Shown: positions 10,150 through 21,543, counted from the stretch's first letter. The stretch is DNA of 64,000 nt from Azolla caroliniana (GCA_043228905.1 JBHGNT010000011.1:5518001-5582000); one strand, 5' to 3'. Numbers and translations: made by a program. Notes: generated by a model not told the origin, from the letters alone.

Positions 10150-11658
10150 CATTATTGCGTAGTGTCTTCAGTACTCCCCCTCAAGCTTGGCAGGTCAGGG
10201 ATCGTCAATCCGAGATCAGTCATGAATTGCCATAGCTTGTCGGCTCCTAAGGCTTTAGTGAAGATGTCGGCCGTTTGAAGATTGGTGCTAATGTGTTGTA
10301 GGTCGACATCGCCAGCTAGAACGCGCTCTCAGATGAAGTGATAGTGCACTTCGATGTGCTTTGTCCGCGCATGGAACACCGGGTTCCGAGCCAGATAGAT
10401 ATTGCTCATGTTGTCGCAGTAAAGGGAAGTCGGATCCTTGATGGGTACACCCAGATCCTTCAAAATCCTCTTGAGCCATACGGCTTCACACACAGCTACG
10501 AGTGCACCCCTGTATTCCGCCTCCGTACTCGAAAGAGCGACGGTAGGCTGCTTCTTGCTACTCCAGGATATTGCTCTGTTGCCGAGGGAGAAAACAAATC
10601 CGGAGGTTGATCTTCTATCAGCTTTGTAACCGGCCCAATCGGCGTCTGTGTACCCCTCGAGTCGTATTGGCATCGCGGTCTTATAGAGGATGCCACAATC
10701 CATTGTGTTGCTGACGTAGCATAGAACTCGCTTAGCGCAATCCAAGTGAGTATCACGCGGTGTTTGCATGAATTGGCTAAGGAGACCGACCGGATAACTG
10801 AGATTGGGTCGTGTGATTGTGAGGTAGATGAGACTCCTGATGAGTTGCCGATACTGAGTCGGCTCACACGCTTTCGTGCCGGAGTTCGCATCTAGTTTGA
10901 GATTGCGATCGAGCGGGGTTGCCACGGATTTGCACTCAGCCATCCCGAACTTGTATAACAAGTTGAGGATGTAGTGCCATTGAGAGATCATGATTCCGGC
11001 TGGAGTCCGAATTACCTCAATGCCAAGGAAGTAGTGGAGCTCCTTCATGTCCGTCATCTCGAACTTGTCGGAAAGGAGGGATTTGACTCTATTGATTTCA
11101 ACGAGATGCTCACCTCCAATGACTAGGTCATCCACATATAAAATGATGATGATCGGACTTGCGGAATCGCTTCGTATGTAGAGGGAGTTGTCTGATTTTG
11201 ACATACAGAAGCCGATTTGATGAAGATATTGCATTATCTTCGAATGCCAAGCACGCGGTGCTTGCTTGAGGCCGTAGAGTGGCTTCTTGAGTTGGCAAAC
11301 AACTTTCGGATGGGTGCTCGAGTTGAAGCCGGGTGGTTGGATCATGTACACCTCCTCTTCTAATTCGCCTTGTAGAAAGGCGTTCTTGACGTCCATTTGA
11401 TGGAGGTGCCACCCTTTCGCCTCGGCAATCACAATTACGGTCCGCACCGTCGTCATCTTTGCCACCAAGGCAAAGGTCTCTGCGTAGTCGACGCCATGCG
11501 TCTGAACGTATCCTTTCACTACGAGTTGAGCTTTGTAGCGGTTTACGGAGCCATCGACGTTATACTTCACCTTGTAGATCCATCTGCATCCGATCGCCTT
11601 CTTGTGTGGTGAGGTGGGAACGAGATCCCACGTCTCGTTCTTCCGTAGTGCTTGCATC
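10150..11658 (-). pseudogene. Copia 1 reverse transcriptase and RNase H
   Basis: This is the second half of the copia 1 polyprotein. It opens with MQALRKNETWDLVPTSP and carries the RT motifs MDVKNAFLQGELEEEVYM, YGLKQAPRAW and LYVDDLVIGG. RNase H follows with SSTEAEYRGA and LYCDNMSNIYLARNP. A TGA at 10329-10331 interrupts after KHIEVHYHFI, near the end of RNase H; in copia 2 the same place reads through as FIQE. The catalytic YVDD is intact, so this half is nearly whole. Confidence 0.85.
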
Positions 11659-11663
11659 TCCTC

Positions 11664-12773
11664 TGTTAACTCTTAGGTCCGGACGATGGCCTAACACAGG
11701 GTGTCTACGGAAGACACTTCACCAAAGGGTGTTACGGCAACCAGATTAGACTCAACGCTTAATCCGATTTAATTCAGTTACTTAGCATGATCGTCTTTCA
11801 TAATCACACGCGTAAGATATAACAATTATCTTATTGTACATCGTTGATCAGCTTTTCCTGGGTGGATCAGGTATTCCCTCAGCCTAGAAAGCGATGGTTT
11901 GCCTGTCCCTACCCGCGCCTCTACCTGGGGAGATGCTTTCTCCTCCTCAGACAGAACCCTTCGATCGCGTGATCAATAACTTTTTGATATTGAAATCTTT
12001 TTAGAGAGAGAAAACAACTACTCTCCATCTTCCGACTTACAGGCGAAAAAGTGGACATTCGTTGTCGACACTGTTTGGTACCATTCGTATACGTCTTACT
12101 GAGTAACTCCCATTGGTAGTAATAACAACTTGACCTCCCCAAGCTCCCGTGGTAAAATCTTATTCCCACGGAACCTGGATTTCTGATCCGGTCCACGGGG
12201 GGGGAAATAGGACGCAGGCCTCGACTCAGTGGCTCGTCACGGAACAAGCTGGCTAAGCCAGAATCACCGAGACGAATAACCTCTCTTTTCGTACATACCC
12301 CCGGTTTCCTCTCTCATTGCTGCTTCAGCATCATCGCTACTAGCAGGCCTCGAGCAGTCATCGGATCCTATCCCATAAAGATACGTATCTTTACTCACCT
12401 ACTTATTAGGTAGCTAGGTTACCGAATCCCTCTCAGGTAGCCTCGTTGGAACGAAAGAAAGAACGAAAGTCAGATATCGAAGCTGTCTCCATAAAATAAA
12501 ATAAAATTCCTTATCGAAGCGTATTTAATGATAACAACGCTAAAATTTTATTAATTAACCGCTCCCCATTACATTGTATCCGGGCCTTTAAATAGGTTTC
12601 CGGTCTGTATTACAAAACGGTGCCATCCGCACCTGTTCGGGATCGGTCCGGATCCGGAACGGCTTACCGATTCCAATCCGTCTGTCCACACTCATAGCTT
12701 AATTACAACCACATTCCTACTACTTAAATAACTCTCCGTTTCCCACTCTGGACTCCTTTGCCGGCAAGTAACA
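11664..12773 (-). repeat. 3' LTR of nested element, split by foreign DNA
   Basis: The LTR matches 16112-16546 at 11664-11828 and again at 12530-12773. Between them 701 bp replace 26 bp of the other LTR (16277-16302). The inner end is followed directly by the tail of the coding frame. Confidence 0.85.
11829..12529. other. Foreign filler insert, possibly mitochondrial
   Basis: The insert is unrelated to any repeat here. It has balanced base composition and little low-complexity DNA, and contains motifs such as CCCACGGAACCTGG and a 108-residue open minus-strand frame (11921-12247) with PPVDRIRNPGSVGIRFYHGS. The style resembles angiosperm mitochondrial spacer or intron DNA, which often enters nuclear DNA during double-strand break repair. 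There is no target duplication; instead 26 bp of LTR were lost, as in end-joining with filler. The organellar origin is an inference. Confidence 0.4.
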
Positions 12774-12827
12774 CATGGCACGCCCGTGGGACAGTACCTT
12801 GTACGTCGAATCCACAACCGACCCTTG

Positions 12828-15800
12828 CTATTCTTCGTCCAAAATATCCAGAATGCTTTGTTCGAGAGTCTCCAATGGTTCATCTGGAATTGGTTGTTGT
12901 TGTTGTTGTTGCTGCTCTGTTGATGTCTGCTGCGACGGGTCCGTTGATGGCTACTGCGGCTGCTCCTCCGTTTGTTGCTCTAACACCGGCGTCTCCGTCG
13001 TTGCTCCCTTCGTCGTAGTGGTCTCCGGTTGACTGGTTCCAGGCTGGGACTCAGCCGGCAATGGTTCCTCATCACTAAGGTTAACCGTTGCCGCTTCCCG
13101 TGCTTTTTCTTCCCGAACCCGGGACCGCTCGTAGCTTTCAAACTGGATTTGAGCGTCCAACCTATCATCGTCTAGCTGAGCTACGAGCTGCCTGACCTGC
13201 GCCAGCTGTTCATCCGCCAGGACTTGGAAGTCGTCGGCCAGCTCGTCCCGTATGGCGGTGAAGTCCTCAGAAATCAACGTATAACAATCATCTCCTTCCT
13301 TCCGCCGGTTTGCCACGTCTGCCCATAGCAACTGGAGTTCCGTCGCGTTTTGTGCCCACTTTGTCCACCATTTTACGGAGCTTTCATTAATCAAGTGTTT
13401 TGTCTTATTCAGCCATGCCCGGAGGATGGACTGAATCCACGCCGTTCCCAATTGCGATTTGGTTTCCGCCGCTTGCTGTTCCTCCTTCAGTTGCTTGATG
13501 ATTTTGACGTTGTCTTCCGCCTGCGCCTTGTAATGCGTCAATTGCTTTTGATATGTGCTTTGTAATTTCTGCAATACTGTTGACGCTCTCTCTTTTTCTT
13601 CTTGTTGCTGCCTCTAGAGCTCCATCCGGACCTTCTCCGCCTCGTCCAAGCGTCTTGTATTTTCCGCACGTTCGTCGGCGATCGCCGTCGCAGCCCGATC
13701 AACTTCCTGCTAGAGCTCGGCCATCTGCAACCAGAACGGACACGGCACCCACTCGTGGATTCCTAGGGCATCACACGTTTGGAGGCTTATTACATTCACC
13801 CCAGAGCCTCTGTCTATAACTGTGCCGGGGAGTTCTTTCCCTTTTACAATGGAAGTGATTACCAGACTGCTGGTGTCCACCACCGTTGGTCCCTCCTCCG
13901 GATTCGAGAAGAGTACCGGTGCCGGTGATGGTTCTCTTGCCGTCATGGCCGTCTTCAGTCCTTCCGTGAATCTTGGCACGAGTTGTAGGAGTCTTCCTAG
14001 TGGCAACGTAATCTAGCATTCTTGCAACGCCTGCCATGTCTCGTTCTCGGAGTGACTACCGCCAGCAAGCCCTACGGTGTTCTCCTTTTGCCGCTGTAAG
14101 TCTGTGACATTCTGCTCGTTTGCTTTCTTTACCCATTCCGTTGCTTGTTTCCGGATGGTCTCCTGCGTCTCCCATTCCTTGGCCATGCCCTTCGACCTTG
14201 TGGTCACCTGCTGTAGATCTGCCGCCTCAGGGACTACCATATTTACCGCCGGTCGTTTTTCATAGCTCTTCACCGGACATTGGTTACTATAATGGCCTTC
14301 CTGTCGGCAATAGTAACAGTAGGCTTTCCGGGTATTGCTAGATTCGGCATTGTTTGTTGTACCCGGGGCAGGTCATGTGGTACGCGTGGGGTTTTGGATC
14401 GGTTGGCTGCTTGGAGCTCCTTGTTCCGGATCCCGGGGGTAGCCACCTTTTTTAAAATGCCATTTTTTGTTATAGCTCTTCTTATTGCGGTACTCTTGAC
14501 GGGGTTGCCCGTTATATCTGCCGTATTCCTCCCGTTGCTGATGATACCCGGGGGAGTGCTCCCGGTCGTAATGTTCGTATCGTCTATTGTAATCCCGGTA
14601 CTGATCATGCCGATCATAGTTATCCCGCCGATCACCGTACCGAACATCATTCTCCCGTCGATCGCCATACCGGACATCCTGTGTCGGTCGGTCGCGGTCC
14701 ATTCGCCGCCAGCGTTCCTCTTCTTCATCCTGGCTGCTGCGTGGCTCAATTTGTCGGACGGGTGGTGCTTGCCGGTTCAATAGATTATACTCGCACCTAT
14801 CCGTCGTATGGCTCTTGGATTGACAGATTACACATTGCGTCCTCATAGTGCATTCTAGAGCTGAGTGTCCGGAATTCAAGCAGGTTGTGCATTGTATTGC
14901 TTGCCGAAATCGGAGGTCTTCATCGGACGGTAACGCCCGTTGGAGTGCTCCCAGTGTGAGCCAGGAGCTTGTCTTTTCCATCTCTCTCACCCGGTCAATG
15001 ACCTGGTCGATGGTACTTGTGTGGAAGTCAATTACCGTGCAAACCGTGCATAGGGGTTCCCGGAGCGCGTTTAGGAATATAGTCCGTAATTCTTCCTCCA
15101 GGGGTGCGCGGGCAAGCTGACTATGCATCCGTTGAAACCGGATGACAAATTGGGGAATGCTCTCCCCTGCCTCCTGTCGGATGGTATAAAATAAGCCTAC
15201 CATTACGGTCTGGTCCACCTCCTTTTGAAAAAAATGCAAGAATTTAGCTTTTAAATCTGCAAAGGTGTTGATCGTAGACGGGTCATGCGTCTGGCGCCAT
15301 CTTGCTGCCGGTCCCTCCAATGTGATGCCAAATTCCGCTATCTTAGAGCGTTCTGCTTCATCCGGGGTCAATCGCTGGGACACATGGTTGGCTTCCCATG
15401 TCTGTTCAAAGGCGTGCACATGAGCTTCCGCGTCCGGATCATCTCTATACTTGGAGTACTGGAACGGCATGTCGTCGTCCGGTATCGGTGTGGAGGCTGG
15501 CAGTGTTGGTGCTCGTTCCGGAATTTTCTCCGGCGTCGGTGGTTTTCCCCGATTTGTTTCCGGCGTCGGTGGTTTTTCCTCTTCTTTTGGTGACGGAGGC
15601 CTCTCCTCTTCGACTTCCGGTGTCGGAGGTCGCTCTTCCTCTGCTAGTTCCGGGGGTTCCAGCGTTAGCATTTCCGGTTCCGATGTCGGTAAGGTATCCG
15701 ATCCTTCGTCCTCCGGTCCGCCCGGGGTTTCGTTGCTGTTACGGTAGTTCGTGTGCACGCTGTATTCCCCGTCGGAGTCCGATTCATATGTTGAAAAGGC

Positions 15801-16058
15801 TTCTGCTTCGCCTTCTCCGTTTGCCAACGCGTGGAGAAGGGATTCGGTTTCCCGAAGGTTGCTTAGGCTGCTGCCGTCGTCCGGGTGCGATGTTTGCTGT
15901 AACCAGAGGGAGTCCTCCGCTACTCTCCGGATTACGTTGGAAAACGAGCAATCCGCTCTAATTTCCTGCGCCGCTTGCTGGAAAGCCTCGCGTCTCCTTT
16001 GCCTTTCGGCAAGGCATCGAGTTCGATCTGTAACCAGGTCGTGCGTTGATCTAGACAT
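12828..16058 (-). pseudogene. Gag-protease-coiled-coil frame of nested element
   Basis: From ATG 16056-16058 (MSRSTHDLVTDR) one frame of 1077 codons runs to TAG 12828-12830, broken only by in-frame stops at 14373 (TGA), 14013, 13710, 13614 and 12951 (all TAG). In order it has: a Pro/Glu-rich segment with PPTPE repeats; a Ty3-type Gag domain (AARWRQTHDPSTINTFADL, YTIRQEAGESIPQF); three CCHC knuckles (CTTCLNSGHSALEC, CVICQSKSHTTDRC, and CYYCRQEGHYSNQC beyond the first stop); a protease-like VIDRGSGVNVIS motif, D-R-G-S in place of the usual DTG/DSG; then about 260 residues rich in Gln/Glu heptads and a poly-Gln run. The last part resembles no Pol domain. Confidence 0.75.
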
Positions 16059-16111
16059 CCATTCGTGCCGTCGTTCGCTGCAAAAACAGGAATCGTGGTC
16101 GCCAAAAACTG

Positions 16112-16546
16112 TGTTAACTCTTAGGGCCGGACGATGGCCTAACACAGGGTGTCTACGGAAGACACTTCACCAAAGGGTGTTACGGCAACCGGATTAGCCT
16201 CAACGCTTAATCCAACTTAATTCAGTTACTTAGCATGATCGTCTTTCATAATCACACGCGTAAGATATAACAATTAAGACAGAACGGCAATTAACACAGA
16301 GAGATAACAACGCTAAACTTTTATTAATTAACCGCTCCCCATTACATTGTATCCGGGCCTTTAAATAGGTTTCCAGTCTGTATTACAAAACGGTGCCATC
16401 CGCACCTGTTCGGGATCGGTCCGGATCCGGAACGGCATACTGATTCCAGTCCGTCCGTCCACACTCATAGCTTAATTACAACCACATTCCTACTACTTAA
16501 ATAACTCTCCGTTTCCCACTTTGGACTCCTTTGCCGGCCGGTAACA
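16112..16546 (-). repeat. 5' LTR of nested element
   Basis: The LTR is 435 bp with an uninterrupted interior. On the minus strand the LTR end ACA is followed within about a dozen bases by TGGCGACCACG, a candidate primer-binding site that is not initiator-Met. The primer tRNA was not identified. Confidence 0.85.
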
Positions 16547-19383
16547 TCCTCGTTCATTGCTTCGATCCATCACGGGTCCTTCGCGGTTTCCGAAAAGGTT
16601 TCCGGCTCCCGTACTATCGCTACCTTCATCATAAAGGCGTAATAGTATGCCATATAATCATTTCAGCTGAATCGGCTTATGAGGCTCTTCTCACGAGTGG
16701 ATCGGCGGAGCTTTTCATTTGCAGAGATGACGGCTTTCTTAGCACGGATTGGTACATCGAAGCCGCCGACCTCACTATCGAGTGAGTGAGTCGATTCATC
16801 GTCATCGAAGCGACCGTCTTCTTATTCCGCCATTTTCGCCTTGCCTTTGTCCATCTTCGGGCTAGGCCGTGATGTGCTTTGATCTCTCAAAGGCTCTTGT
16901 GGTCCGCTCAGTCGGGTCGTGATCGGACTTTCTTCGATCATGCGCGTAGGGCAATCTTCATCCTCGATCTCCTGTTTGGCAAACTCCGGGTCGAGCGGAG
17001 GCGAAGTTGTCTCTAGTGCGTACCAGGATGCGGACTCCTCAAAAACGACGTCTCGACTTACTCGAGATTTTCGAGTTGAGGGGTTGTAGCACTTGTACCC
17101 CTTTTGCTCCAATGAGTATCCTACGAGGATACATTTCTCCGACTTCGGGTCAAGCTTTTGACGCTTCTCGTCGGGGATGTGCATGTACGCTATCGCGCCG
17201 AATATCCGGATATGCGATAAGTTCGGCTTCTTCCCGAAGAATTTTTCGTGCGGAGTGACCTCGTGCACGCCAGATGTTGTGCACCGGTTCATTAGGTAGA
17301 CGGCCGTATTTGTAGCTTTGGCCCAATATGACTTGGGCATATGCTTCTCGTTCATTATGGCCCGCGCTACTTCGAGGATGTGCCAATTTTTGCGCTCGGC
17401 TACTCCGTTTTGTTGTGGAGTGTGTCGGCAAGTGAATTCTCGCCGAATTCCTTCCTTTCGGAGATACGTTGTGAATTCGTCCGAAAAGTATTCCTTGCCG
17501 CCATCCGATCGAAGGCATCATACATGTCGGCCCATGGCTTTCTCGATTTCTTTCTTGAAATTTTGGAAGTGTCCGAACACTTCGCTCTTTTGCCGCATCT
17601 GGTAGATCCAAGTGTGCCTAGTGAAGTCGTCGATAAAGAGCACGTAATATCGGCATCCACCGAATGTAACTGTCTGCGTTGGTCCCCATACGTCGGAATG
17701 GACTACGTCGAGTAGACCTTTGCTCATGTTCCGCTCTTTCGGGAATGGGTGTCGGTGTTGCTTGCCGAATTGGCACGCTTCGCATACACCTTCAATCTCC
17801 TTCTCTTTGAATGTCGGGAGTCCAATGACGACTCCTTTCGATTTCATTGCTTTGAGTTTGTTGAAATTGATGTGGCCGATTCGCTTGTGCCATAGCTCTA
17901 TGTCGGAGTCGGCTTTCGTGTTTTTCGCGAACATGGCGGATTTCATCTCGCGTGAATCGAGAATGAACATCCAGCCCTCTCTTCATCCGCGTGCGATGAG
18001 TCGGCCCTCTTTTTCGATGAAGCAACCGCCTTGATTAAATCGAACTTGCATCCCTTGCTCTACAATTTGGCTGACGGAGACCAAATTCTTCGTAATGGTC
18101 GGTACATGCAAGACATTTTTAATGTAATTTTGCTTACCCTCTTTTCCGAACGGAACATTGCCAATGTGTCGAATCGAGTGCGTAGTATTGTCTCCAGTTT
18201 CGACATAGCCGGGTCGGTCTGGCTCTTGAAGTTCTCGGAACCATTCTTGATGCGATGTCATATGGTTCGAGGCACCGGAATCGACGAACCATACGTCTTC
18301 CGGACCGGAGGCACTAGTTGAGGTAGCAGCCGACATAGAGTTTGCTCTATGTTTCATCATGAACATTCCGCCACGGTCGGAGTTGTGCGCATACATTCCG
18401 CCACAATCTTCGTAGTCGGAGTTGTACATGTACATTTCACCACGGTCAGAGTTGTGCGCATACATTCCGCCACGATCTTTGTAGTCGGAGTTGTGTGCGT
18501 AATTCGTGAGCTGTCGGCTTGTGGTAGCCGATTCACGCATCTTCTTTGGGTACTCTTCTTCGTGGTGGCCGAGCTTTCCGCAATATCCGCATTCGGTTGT
18601 GTTTTGACGACTCGGGCCGGAGTGGAAGCTCCCCCTTCTTGCGAAGGTTCCTCGTTGTCCTCCATTTTGCGGCCGAAATTGGGAGTTGTTGTCGTAGGTC
18701 GAACCTCGTCCACCTTGTCCTTGGCCGAATCGGCATCTCGCTCGTCCGCGTCCTCTTCCTCCATTAGAGTGCGTGTAGAGCATGTGACCTTCCGACTCAT
18801 TGCTCCTTGTACGCACGTGGTTTTCTTCGACCAATAACATTGATTGGAGCTCGAAGAAGGAGGGAGATTTCTCCCGTGCTAGAACGTCGGTTCGCATCGC
18901 GCTGAACTGTGATGCGAGGCCACCGAGGAATATTTGCACCATCTCATCATCATCTATACTTACGCTTATTGATCCGTGCGAGTTGCAAAGCTCCTTGATC
19001 TTCAAGGTGTATGTCGTGATGGACATGTCCCTTTGTTGAATGTTGTTCAACTCTTGGCGGAGTTGAAGCTTCCTCGCGGTCGTGTTGGCAGCAAAAATCT
19101 TTCGTAGATTTCCCCACGCTTCCTTCGGCGTCTTGGCTTCTCGAATGTAATCGAGCATGTGGTCGTGAACACATGTCGCCAAACAATACATCACGCGGCT
19201 TGCGGTTTGCTCCCATGTCGCGTATCCGGGAGCCGCTTCGGCGGGTCGGTCTTCATGTGCTCCTTTAATGTAGCTCCAATAGCCCTGTCCGACAAGGTAT
19301 TGGTGCATCTTGTACTCCCAAGATGCAAAGTTGTTTCAATCCAACTTCTCGGTAGGGAGAGCGCTCCCCATTTGAGTATTCAT
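16547..19383 (-). pseudogene. Copia 1 Gag-protease-integrase, disrupted
   Basis: The start ATG is 19381-19383 (MNTQMGSALPTEK). A TGA at 19336-19338 replaces a CGA that is intact in copia 2 (21931-21933). The Gag knuckle CGYCGKLGHHEEEY lacks the last Cys of CX2CX4HX4C. The protease motif VDSGASNHMT is intact near 18270-18295. The integrase has its HHCC region (WHKRIGH, CEACQFGK) and core up to a TGA at 17518-17520, then continues. Near 18349-18480 a YAHNSDRGGM-type repeat expands the Gag-protease linker. The frame is broken at TCCTC by the gypsy insertion and resumes at 11658. Confidence 0.85.
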
Positions 19384-19542
19384 TATGTCGATTCTTCTTC
19401 TTCTTCTTCTCTCTTCGAATGCGAGCTATGTAGCGAAGCTACGATAGCTATGAGCCAGTTCTTGGTCGTCGGCGTAGAGCACAACACACGATCACGATGA
19501 GGCGAAGGGGCTAGATCGAGCTACCAAATTGCTCTGATACCA

Positions 19543-19929
19543 TGTAAAGAATCAAGAGATGGATTCTTGTGAATTGGAAGAGATGTGAGTTATGTGTGTG
19601 TGTAAGAGAGAGAGAGAGAGAGAGAGAGAGTGAAACACAGAGAATACGCAAGGTAAAAGTATATTGACAAAGGAGAAAGACTCAACATTATACAAGGTGG
19701 GAGGAGGGTGCTTTATGTAGTCACCCTCTCTCTTCATTAACTACAAGAGTCATGGAGCATGGGGAATGTGAAAGTTCATAAGTTATGTGTCATAGAATAT
19801 GATTGTATGACTCATACTAAATGCTAGAATACAAAGTGGTGACATAATGGTGACTCTTGACCGTTGGAGTGTCTCTTCACTTTAAAGGTGAGTTCACACA
19901 CTAGACCAAGTTGAGCTTGATTCTCAACA
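19543..19929 (-). repeat. 5' LTR of copia 1
   Basis: The LTR is 387 bp, and the initiator-Met PBS directly abuts its inner end. Its outer end is 234 bp from the 5' LTR of copia 2, which points the other way. The gap 19930-20163 holds nothing I recognise. Confidence 0.9.
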
Positions 19930-20417
19930 TATGCCAACAAACATTGGTAACCTCATGTATTTAACTGTAGATAGATGGTATTTTTATGTGTAATTTTAAA
20001 CTCGTAAGACTTTGTCTACGGGTAAGTGCATTAAATTAGCCCCACAAGCTTGTCGATATGTCACAATTCTCAAACATTTTGGTTTATTTGCATAAGTCAT
20101 CCATCTTTTAGTTGTCAAAACACATCAAAACACACTTCCCTCAAATCGTCATTGCAAACAAACTGTTTAGAATCAAGCTCAACATAGTGCAACTTGTGAA
20201 CACACCTTTTGAGAATCTATGATTACTCAAAGGTCAAGAGTCACACCACTACCCTCTACACATTAACTATGTGTCATAGAATCATATTCTATGACACATA
20301 ACTAATGATTTACATATTCCCCATGACTATGGGTCTTCACATTCCCCACGAGAGAGTGGTTGTTGTAGTTAGTTAATGAACAGAGAGGGTGACTATATAT
20401 AAAGCACCCTTGTAATG

Positions 20418-21543
20418 TATTAGAGATTAAGTACTAAAGTAAGCATAAAATAAGGATATATCAATGATAGATCTAGAAAGAATAGAGAGAAAAGAGAGAA
20501 AGAAGGGTGCCGATCCACCCGACCACCCCCGAGCGAAGGGATCGAGACGGACTCGAGCCTCGATCGGCGTCCCATACCACCGCCTTGGCGTCGAGTCGTA
20601 CCTGGACGATAGCGCGCTTGCTACAAGAGTCGTTCCACTCACGGACAGAGTCTCGACGTAGTCAATGCATGCCCCAAATGAGGGTAGCTAGGCCTCTTAT
20701 TTATAGTAATTCTCAAGGCCCCCAGCCATGTTCACACTTGGCCTCATGGGTTGTCTCAATCCCGAGGATTAAAAGTAATCCTCCCCTTCTTTAGACTCTT
20801 TGTTTAACCCTCACACTTATCCACGTGTATAGAATATTACGACAATTCTCACCACGAGATATTATATGGTCATGCCCGTAACATAAAACTACATATTAAG
20901 TATACACATGTATAGAAGGGAGAAGAAAAATTAGATAAAAAATTAAGGAAAATTTACCGAAGTTCTTTCGCTAATCCTTGTCTGCATGAAGGCGACCGCA
21001 CAACGATCAATCGCCATCCCACGCGAAGACAAAAAGAAAACCAAAAGAAACGTTAGTACATAGGCTCTGATACCAAATATTAGAGATTAGGTACTAAAGT
21101 AAGCATAAAATAAGGATATATCAATGATAGATCTAGAAAGAATAGAGAGAAAAGAGAGAAAGAAGGGTGCCGATCCACCCGACCACCCCCGAGCGAAGGG
21201 ATCGAGACGGACTCGAGCCTCGATCGGCGTCCCATACCACCGCCTTGGCGTCGAGTCGTACCTGGACGATAGCGCGCTTGCTACAAGAGTCGTTCCACTC
21301 ACGGACAGAGTCTCGACGTAGTCAATGCATGCCCCAAATGAGGGTAGCTAGGCCTCTTATTTATAGTAATTCTCAAGGCCCCCGGCCATGTTCACACTTG
21401 GCCTCATGGGTTGTCTCAATCCCGAGGATTAAAAGTAATCCTCCCCTTCTTTAGACTCTTTGTTTAACCCTCACACTTATCCACGTGTATAGAATACTAC
21501 GACAATTCTCACCACGAGATATTATATGGTCATGCCCGTAACA
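20418..21543 (-). mobile_element. Young short non-autonomous LTR element (TRIM-like)
   Basis: Two 466-bp LTRs (20418-20883 and 21078-21543) flank 194 bp of non-coding interior with a reversed PBS (GGCTCTGATACCA, ending at 21075). TAATG duplicates flank the unit (20413-20417 and 21544-21548). The LTRs differ at three positions by direct comparison. Read on the minus strand each LTR starts TGTTACGGGC and ends CTCTAATA, a non-canonical TA end. It encodes nothing, so it depends on enzymes from elsewhere. It sits in the 5' LTR of copia 2. Confidence 0.9.

Larger units (their letters stand above)
11664..16546 (-). mobile_element. Non-autonomous gypsy-type element nested in copia 1
   Basis: LTRs at 11664-12773 (with an internal foreign insert) and 16112-16546 (435 bp) start TGTTAACTCTTAGG and end GTAACA. 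TCCTC flanks both sides (11659-11663 and 16547-16551), and removing the element restores the copia frame AATGAGGAGATGC. The 3338-bp interior is almost entirely one minus-strand frame for Gag, a protease-like domain and a coiled-coil region. No RT, RNase H or integrase motif is present. A related solo LTR is at 33924-34394. The two LTRs differ at about 14 of 416 comparable positions. Confidence 0.88.
9531..19929 (-). mobile_element. Copia element 1 (complete, carries a nested gypsy unit)
   Basis: Two 387-bp LTRs (9531-9917 and 19543-19929) run TGTAA(C/A)GAATC to GATTCTCAACA. Flanks TATGT (9526-9530) and TATGC (19930-19934) form an imperfect target duplication. The reversed PBS GCTCTGATACCA abuts the right LTR at 19531-19542, and a polypurine tract (on the minus strand GAGGGGGCG) abuts the left one, so transcription is right to left. 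The two LTRs differ at about 8 positions plus a GA microsatellite, roughly 2 percent. The interior encodes Gag, protease, integrase, RT and RNase H in Ty1/copia order, with stops. Confidence 0.92.

Noticed and set aside
11921-12247. A host gene in the 108-residue frame of the foreign insert
   Set aside because: No recognisable domain, and the frame lies wholly within a segment captured into an LTR.
15398-16197. Long plus-strand frames (up to 187 residues) opposite the nested element's Gag
   Set aside because: They are antisense shadows of a GC-rich coding region; the minus strand has Gag domains and zinc knuckles, and the plus-strand frames have no recognisable domain.
20464-21454. Nearly identical 65-, 71- and 95-residue frames repeated 660 bp apart
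   Set aside because: They lie in the two LTRs of one short element; the repetition is the LTR pair, not a gene family.
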